64,000 nucleotides of DNA from Arthrobotrys musiformis (taxonomy: Eukaryota > Ascomycota > Orbiliomycetes > Orbiliales > Orbiliaceae), in NCBI GenBank assembly GCA_036971715.1, contig JAVHJL010000003.1, positions 1,426,001-1,490,000 of the forward strand. The letters run 5' to 3'. How positions within the stretch are numbered: position 1 is the first letter of the stretch; each line of letters opens with the position of its first letter. The notes beneath the pieces were generated by a model. The model was given only the letters and a program-made list of their open reading frames with translations. It was not told the origin of the DNA and ran no database searches. Positions 58,970 to 64,000 of the stretch are shown in pieces. Position numbers and translations under genes: made by a program.

Positions 58970-59645
58970 GGCTGCTCTTTTGTGTTATCGATATTTTATT
59001 TTTGACTTTTTGGTGTATTCTCTGGATTCGAATTGCTGGAGCTTTGTTAGATGTTGATATTTGCTGCTGTGGTGGGTATAGTAGTATGGATACGTACCTG
59101 AAGAGGAATAGGTTGGAAAGGATATCTTATACCTCGATCTCGAATCGCTTTCTCTGACTTATGATATCGTTGCGGCAGAACAGGAATTATAAAGCTCAAA
59201 GTCTTTGCAAAGAATACAGATGAAGTATTAGAATCCAATTGGGACACTAATTCGAGAGACAAGAGGGAGAATATATAGAAATGTAAGTATACACCCCGCT
59301 TTTAAATTTTCGAAATAAATCCCGAGTGTTTCTTAAATGTACAGGTTGAGTTACACCGTATCCCCCACAGCGAACACATCACCACCATCCATTTTTTTTT
59401 TTTTTTTGGACAGAAATCAAATGTTGCCTGTAGTTCCAATATCAGGCCGAACAAAAATACGCATCCGGATGTTCCCAACTAATCAGAAGCCAACAATTCA
59501 AAAACCCGGTCGCGTGGTATTTTCTGCGTTGGCTCTTCTTTCCAGGATTTCGCGAATGTGGTTCGGTTCCCCTGGTCAAACGGAACTCCGGATTACGTTC
59601 ATCATCACCATCACCAACCACGTCACCACTATCATCTACAACATC
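58970..59645. other. divergent promoter ATPase/VMA9
   Basis: This is the spacer between the divergent ATPase and VMA9 genes. It has a T17 run near 59391-59407. No gene seen; the frames here are shadows. Confidence 0.5.
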
Positions 59646-60060
59646 ATGGCAAACGGGTATATCCCCCCCTCTTGCTCCGGCCGGAATATAGCTAACAGTG
59701 AATAGGTGGAGCGTCATCGTCGGCCTGGTAATCTGTGCCATCATCGCAGGGGCTGGATATGTATTCGCACCCAAGGGGGAGAACCAGACGTATGTCCACC
59801 ACCCAACCACACCGGAAACCGCTACACCGACGGATCGATTTTGGAAAGTTGGCGGCTAACGGGGGTTTATAGCATCTGGAGGAGTTCGATATTGTTGACG
59901 GTGGCGTGTACTTATATCATGTGGGGTGTGTATTCCCGTTCCATGGGGGTTGGGGTTGGAGGCTAACGGGGGTTTCGTGGTAGCGCTCACGCTGCTGGCG
60001 CAGTTAAACCCGCTCGTCGCGCCGTCGGCATCGAATTTTAGGAAAGAATATATCGAGTAA
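59646..60060 (+). CDS. VMA9: V-type ATPase subunit e (Vma9)
   Basis: Small two-helix subunit of the membrane Vo sector of the vacuolar proton pump. Four exons: 59646-59656, 59706-59789, 59873-59925 and 59984-60060, joining to 225 nt, 74 residues (yeast Vma9 has 73). Exon 1 is 11 nt, just MANG. Exon 2 gives the first membrane helix, WSVIVGLVICAIIAGAGYVF, then the family hallmark APKGENQT. Exon 3 gives IWRSSILLTVACTYIMW. Exon 4 gives ALTLLAQLNPLVAPSASNF and the C-terminal RKEYIE. All four joins are in phase and rebuild the family almost residue for residue. The gene is invisible as an open frame because no exon exceeds 84 nt. The last two introns share a nearly identical 3' segment. Confidence 0.95.
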
Positions 60061-60330
60061 ACCGACCTACGGAGCGAAAGGGGGAAGGGGGGTGTAATAA
60101 TAGAAATTCTGTATCAACAATCTACATCCGGGTTACGGCTTCATGGGGGGAGGTTATGCGTATACAGCTCACGATAATCGGGGATATGGGGGTTTCAATC
60201 AGTAGCGTGGTTTATTGCGTCTTTTTTCATTTGCAGGCGTCGCTTTGTTTCTTTTCTTTGGTTTTGGAATTATAAATTATACTTGGGGGGTATATACTAT
60301 ATTACGGGGGGGTGTGGAATTGGATTGTGG

Positions 60331-61216
60331 CTACACCCACCCTTCGAACCCCCATCCGGACATCGGGAGACCGGTCCAGTATAGTATCATATTCGTGGAG
60401 AGCGATCTCACCAGCGCGCCCGAGAAGGCCAGCAAGGCGGCTTTGGGGTAGGATACATCCAGCAATACTATTTAAACTAATCAGCACATAACACCCTCGC
60501 AAAACCTAAAATTCCGTGATAAAAGGGGAAAACATACTCCTCAAAGCCTCGAGATTATTCACCACCACCGCCCAGCCCACGCTCTTCGCCGCAGCAGGCA
60601 CGTCGTAATTCCATATGACCATCAATATGGGGAACAACTTTGTACAACTGCTGACTAATAACGCGGTACTGACGGCGTTGGGTTTGGTGAAGCCGTAGTG
60701 GTAGAAGGAGATGAAGCGGATGGTGGAGTGGAAGATGATGGTTTCGGTGAGGCAGAGGAGGAGGAAGAAGAGGTATTGGATTACGATCGGTTGCTGGTTT
60801 AGGATGCCCAGGGTTGAGGTTGTGGAGGGGGTCGGGGCTTGTTTCTCGATGCGCGCCCAGGTCAGGTAGACGTCGAAGAGGAGGAGGAGGACGCCCAGGC
60901 GGATGATTGATTTCTATGTATCTCTATCAATATGATATCAAATGTTGTATGGTAAAAGGGGGCGTACATCGGGCTTGTCGTCCTCGGCGACCTGCAGGCG
61001 GTTGAAGAGCAGGTGGCGGTAGACCTGGGGCTTGATGAGGACCAGGTCGATGAAGAGGACGACGAAGTCATGCTCGACGTACTTGTCGGCGAAGTGCTTG
61101 CATCGCGGGCACTGGGTCAGGCGCACGGGGCTGCCGGTCTTGCGGTCGTAGGCGGCTTGGGAGGTGGTGTAGAGCACGGGCACCGGGTACTTGCACTCGA
61201 TGCAGACCTTGCCCAT
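60331..61216 (-). CDS. ARV1: ARV1 lipid-homeostasis membrane protein
   Basis: ER membrane protein of the ARV1 family, needed for sterol distribution and GPI-anchor synthesis. Three exons on the minus strand: 61216-60968, 60913-60538 and 60467-60331, joining to 762 nt (253 residues). The N-terminus is the ARV1 homology domain with its zinc motif: MGKVCIECKYPVPVLY and then LTQCPRCKHFADKYVEHD (two CxxC pairs), continuing VLFIDLVLIKPQVYRHLLFN. Membrane segments are IIRLGVLLLLFDVYLTWARI, IQYLFFLLLCLTETIIFHST, STALLVSSCTKLFPILMVIW and one in the last exon (AALLAFSGALVRSL). The last exon ends MILYWTGLPMSGWGFEGWV. It converges with VMA9 over 270 nt. The start is the ATG giving MGK; an upstream in-frame GTG is ignored. 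Confidence 0.95.
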
Positions 61217-61763
61217 CTTCACATCTTTTCCCTCCCTATATATATTCTATCTGTCAGTTTTGAGGTCAATAGTACTGGGGGATATGACATACAGTGTTAT
61301 ATTGGCGGTGGTTGTTTTGAGGCTGGTGATACTTGTGGTGGCCACAGTCGTCCGCAAGCAGTTGGCTGGGCTCTCGCTTATGTCCGTTTTATACAAGCGA
61401 AGAGCTCCAAATCAGAAGCCCCGGCCATTTTTTGCATTTCCATTTCTTCTCAATCCGATTCCATTGAATTCAACTCGACATCATCGCTCGCTCGTCCGGC
61501 TGTTTGCAGCTTCGTCACGACATCTCCATCACATCTCAGACTTCACTTGGAGTTACTATTAATACTAGGATACTACTAAACTAGCTGGATAGCTGCTAAC
61601 AATGTCCCTCGCTGCCTCTCCACCTCTGCGTCCCACAATATAACCAAAACCACCACCAAAGCTTGCAAAGCCACCACTCTTTAACCAACTAATAGTAATA
61701 AATAATAAACTTCAGAATCAAAAAGGGAAAAACGGAGGAAACAATGCGGCACCCCCACCAAAG
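61217..61763. other. divergent promoter ARV1/MDM31
   Basis: This is the spacer between the divergent ARV1 and MDM31 genes. Overlapping plus frames (61191-61579) have no family resemblance. Confidence 0.5.
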
Positions 61764-64000
61764 ATGACTTCACCGTCCAATCCACTCCTCCGCACCGTCC
61801 GCCGCCTCTGGCACGCGACCACAAACACCCCTCCAACCCCACATCTACCCCACAACCCACTCACAACCTTATTCTTCACCTTCTCGTCCAAACCTCCCCC
61901 CGCGAAATCGAAATACGTCCTATCCCGCGGCTTCGCGTCCGGTGTTTTTGCTTGGAGCAGTCTACCCACCAAGGCGTCCGAGACCACCGCTGCGGTCGTA
62001 TACAGCTCCAACGGTACGATCGATAGAGTTGGCAATGTCACCGGTGGCAGGAAGGGGTTTAGGGATGGGATTGTGGGGTTAGAGATTGCGAGGTTGGTGT
62101 GGAGACGCGGCGTTTGTACGGATTGTAGGAAGGATAGGATATTGCGCATGTCGCGGCGGAGTGCGAGTTCTAAATCGACTGGGAAAGGGGGTAATGGGAT
62201 TGGGAGGGGTGGGAGGAAGGGTGGGAGTGGGGAAAAGGATTACTCGAAGGGTTCTGGGTCGAAAATGGGGCAGGATAGGGGGGTTGAGAAGGGGAGGGGT
62301 GATGTCACGGGGTCGAAACGGCCTGCTTCGACGGATAATACTACTACTACTCCTACTACGGCTACAACGGAGAAGAAGGTGGAGGAGGGGCATAATTCAT
62401 CACTAGCCGCATCGGCATACTACGCCATCGCCAAACGCGCAGCCCGAGACCACGGCTTCATGGAACGGCTCCCGCTAATCCACCGCCCGAGCAAAGAAGA
62501 ACTCCTAGCCGCCGCCTCCTCGGCCTGGGACCGCCTCCGCATCCGTTTCAAATGGCTTACGATCCGACAAATCCGTCCGTTTAACATGGACGAGATCTCT
62601 GCCTTCTTCTCGTGGATCATACTGGGCAATCTGGCATGGATCATACTCGGCACCACCACATTTTTCTCAATCGGTATCTGGCTGGTGAACACCGTCTTCG
62701 CGCAGGAGTACCTCGCCAAAGTCGTGGGGAATTATCTAACGCAAGAGATGGGGATGAAAGTTGTCTTCGAGTCCGCCATCGTGCCGAGGTGGAAGGATGG
62801 GTGTATATCGTTTAAGAACGTCTTCGTATCCCGACGTCCCGGAATTTTAAAGGGTACCAGCGTAACGAAGGGTTCTTCATCCGTCGCGGCGGCGGCGGCG
62901 GCGGCGGCAGCGTTTTCGGAAGACCACAGCGGACATCCGTATGAAGAGGATGATGGGAATTACACCCAATTCGATGTTACGATTAATACCGTCAACGTCA
63001 CCATCTCCCTCGCGAAATGGATGAACGGCCGTGGTTTACTAGTTGATGTGGATATGAAGGGCGTCAGGGGTATAATCGACCGCACGCACCTACGCTTCGA
63101 CGAGGACGTCGACCCCCGCTCGTACCGACATAAATACGCCCCCGGAGATTTCGAGTTGGATCATTTCAAACTGGAGGATCTATTGGTGACGGTATACCAG
63201 CCGGGGGGGTTTCGACCGTTCCACGTGAGTATTTTCAGCTGTGACCTGCCGGTGTTGAGGAAGAGGTGGTTGTTTTATGATTTTTTGAGCGCGAATCATG
63301 TTAGTGGGAGTTATGATGATTCGCTGTTTACGCTGCATCCGAGGCAGAGCCATGGGATCACTGCTACTACGACCACGGGTGTTGGGGAGGGTGGGCAGGA
63401 GGGGGTATACCCCTGGAAAAGGACGAGTAGGTTCAGAATCGACGGGTTGAGGTTCGATCATTTGAATCGAGGGTATGAGGGTCCGTTGAGTTGGATTGTG
63501 GCGGGGAATCTGGATATCATAGCGGATGTACACTTCCCGGAGGACTCGGCGGATGGGATAGGGAAGTTTATGCACGATGTGATGGAGAAGATGGAGGTGG
63601 GGATTAAGAATAGGAGGGAGAAGGTGGAGGGGTTGGTGAGGGAGAGGGATTTGAGTGTTGAGAGTGTTACGGGGATTATTGGGGCTGCGGTGGGGCTTAA
63701 TGGGGGTGAAGAAGGGGGGAGGAATGTTGTGGGTGAGGAGGAGGGGTATGCTATGACGGAGGAGGTTTTGGAGGCGGTTAATACGCCTGGGGAGGGTGGT
63801 ATCACTACGGCGGCACTGGAGACGTCTACGTCGTTACTGTCGTCGGATGATAGGAAGTTCATGATGATCGATTTACACTTGGAGATGAACGACACGCGGG
63901 CAGCGATTCCGCTGTTCACGCGGGATCTGTCGTATAGTAATAACGCGCTGATGAGGCCGATTATTGCATACATCAACAGTCAGCGAACGATCATTCCGAT
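61764..64000 (+). CDS. MDM31: Mdm31/Mdm32 mitochondrial inner-membrane protein, partial
   Basis: Inner-membrane protein needed for mitochondrial distribution, morphology and nucleoid stability. The frame is open from the ATG at 61764 to the window edge (745 codons plus 2 nt), so the C-terminus is missing. Residues 1-70 fit a mitochondrial presequence (LLRTVRRLWHATTN). A Gly/Lys/Ser-rich low-complexity stretch follows. The conserved core opens with FKWLTIRQIRPFNMDEISAF and a membrane helix WIILGNLAWIILGTTTFFSI. Later family blocks are CISFKNVFVSRRPG, INTVNVTISLAKWMNGRGLL and VSIFSCDLPVLRKRWLFYDF with LSANHVSGSYDDSLFTLHPR. A GGC repeat at 62884-62909 encodes a run of about ten alanines. No intron is needed. 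Whether it is Mdm31 or Mdm32 is not decided here; filamentous fungi often have one. Confidence 0.93.
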   Translation, partial: MTSPSNPLLRTVRRLWHATTNTPPTPHLPHNPLTTLFFTFSSKPPPAKSKYVLSRGFASGVFAWSSLPTKASETTAAVVYSSNGTIDRVGNVTGGRKGFRDGIVGLEIARLVWRRGVCTDCRKDRILRMSRRSASSKSTGKGGNGIGRGGRKGGSGEKDYSKGSGSKMGQDRGVEKGRGDVTGSKRPASTDNTTTTPTTATTEKKVEEGHNSSLAASAYYAIAKRAARDHGFMERLPLIHRPSKEELLAAASSAWDRLRIRFKWLTIRQIRPFNMDEISAFFSWIILGNLAWIILGTTTFFSIGIWLVNTVFAQEYLAKVVGNYLTQEMGMKVVFESAIVPRWKDGCISFKNVFVSRRPGILKGTSVTKGSSSVAAAAAAAAAFSEDHSGHPYEEDDGNYTQFDVTINTVNVTISLAKWMNGRGLLVDVDMKGVRGIIDRTHLRFDEDVDPRSYRHKYAPGDFELDHFKLEDLLVTVYQPGGFRPFHVSIFSCDLPVLRKRWLFYDFLSANHVSGSYDDSLFTLHPRQSHGITATTTTGVGEGGQEGVYPWKRTSRFRIDGLRFDHLNRGYEGPLSWIVAGNLDIIADVHFPEDSADGIGKFMHDVMEKMEVGIKNRREKVEGLVRERDLSVESVTGIIGAAVGLNGGEEGGRNVVGEEEGYAMTEEVLEAVNTPGEGGITTAALETSTSLLSSDDRKFMMIDLHLEMNDTRAAIPLFTRDLSYSNNALMRPIIAYINSQRTIIP
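62884..62909. repeat. GGC trinucleotide repeat (poly-Ala)
   Basis: About eight GGC/GCG units within the MDM31 frame, encoding an alanine run in a variable loop between conserved blocks. Confidence 0.85.

Noticed and set aside
61013..61579. 188-codon plus frame opposite ARV1
   Set aside because: It is the antisense shadow of ARV1 exon 1 running into the promoter.
1..64000. Secondary-metabolite cluster, CRISPR array, rRNA or mobile-element protein genes
   Set aside because: No backbone enzyme, transposase, reverse transcriptase, regularly spaced repeat array or rRNA segment was seen.

Overview
The window is nuclear DNA of a filamentous ascomycete (Pezizomycotina). Genes carry short introns of mostly 50-190 nt with GT..AG ends and CTAAC/CTGAC-type branch sites. 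The gene set includes a FlbA-type RGS regulator, a TPR/U-box CHIP ligase, fungal N-acetylglutamate synthase, ORC4, mitochondrial Lon, MDM31 and V-ATPase subunit e. No bacterial operon signals are visible. The long gene-free stretches suggest a genome with low gene density. I cannot fix the class; an early-diverging group such as Pezizomycetes is only a guess.

Layout. 0.4-3.6 kb: BUD31 (-), FES1 (-) and BMT2 (+). FES1 and BMT2 diverge from a promoter holding a strong heat-shock element. 4.7-5.2 kb: a small CRIB-domain protein (-). 5.2-13.5 kb: more than 8 kb with no gene I can support. 13.5-14.6 kb: CHIP/STUB1-like ligase (-). 16.6-18.6 kb: N-acetylglutamate synthase (+). 19.0-22.0 kb: ORC4 (+). 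22-26.9 kb: gene-free. 26.9-29.8 kb: DEP-RGS protein of the FlbA/Sst2 family (-), followed by about 10 kb without a supported gene. 39.5-42.5 kb: a large disordered protein (-). 43.6-47.2 kb: mitochondrial Lon protease (-), with a perfect heat-shock element upstream.

47.2-53.4 kb looks like an accessory island. It has low-complexity and repeat-bearing DNA and one gene for a secreted, lineage-specific-looking protein (+), flanked by short diverged repeat copies. 53.5-64 kb is a compact gene block: TMEM19/DUF92 membrane protein (-), hotdog thioesterase (-), HerA/FtsK-like P-loop ATPase (-), V-ATPase subunit e (+, four tiny exons), ARV1 (-) and MDM31/32 (+, runs off the right edge).

The exon structures were joined by eye from splice sites, reading phase and family alignment from memory. 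Every multi-exon model given closes in frame. The genes are ordinary independent transcription units. Shared themes are proteostasis (FES1, CHIP, Lon) and membrane/organelle biology (ARV1, VMA9, TMEM19, MDM31). The least explained items are the HerA-like ATPase, the CRIB-only protein, the secreted protein with its flanking repeats, and the 990-residue disordered protein.
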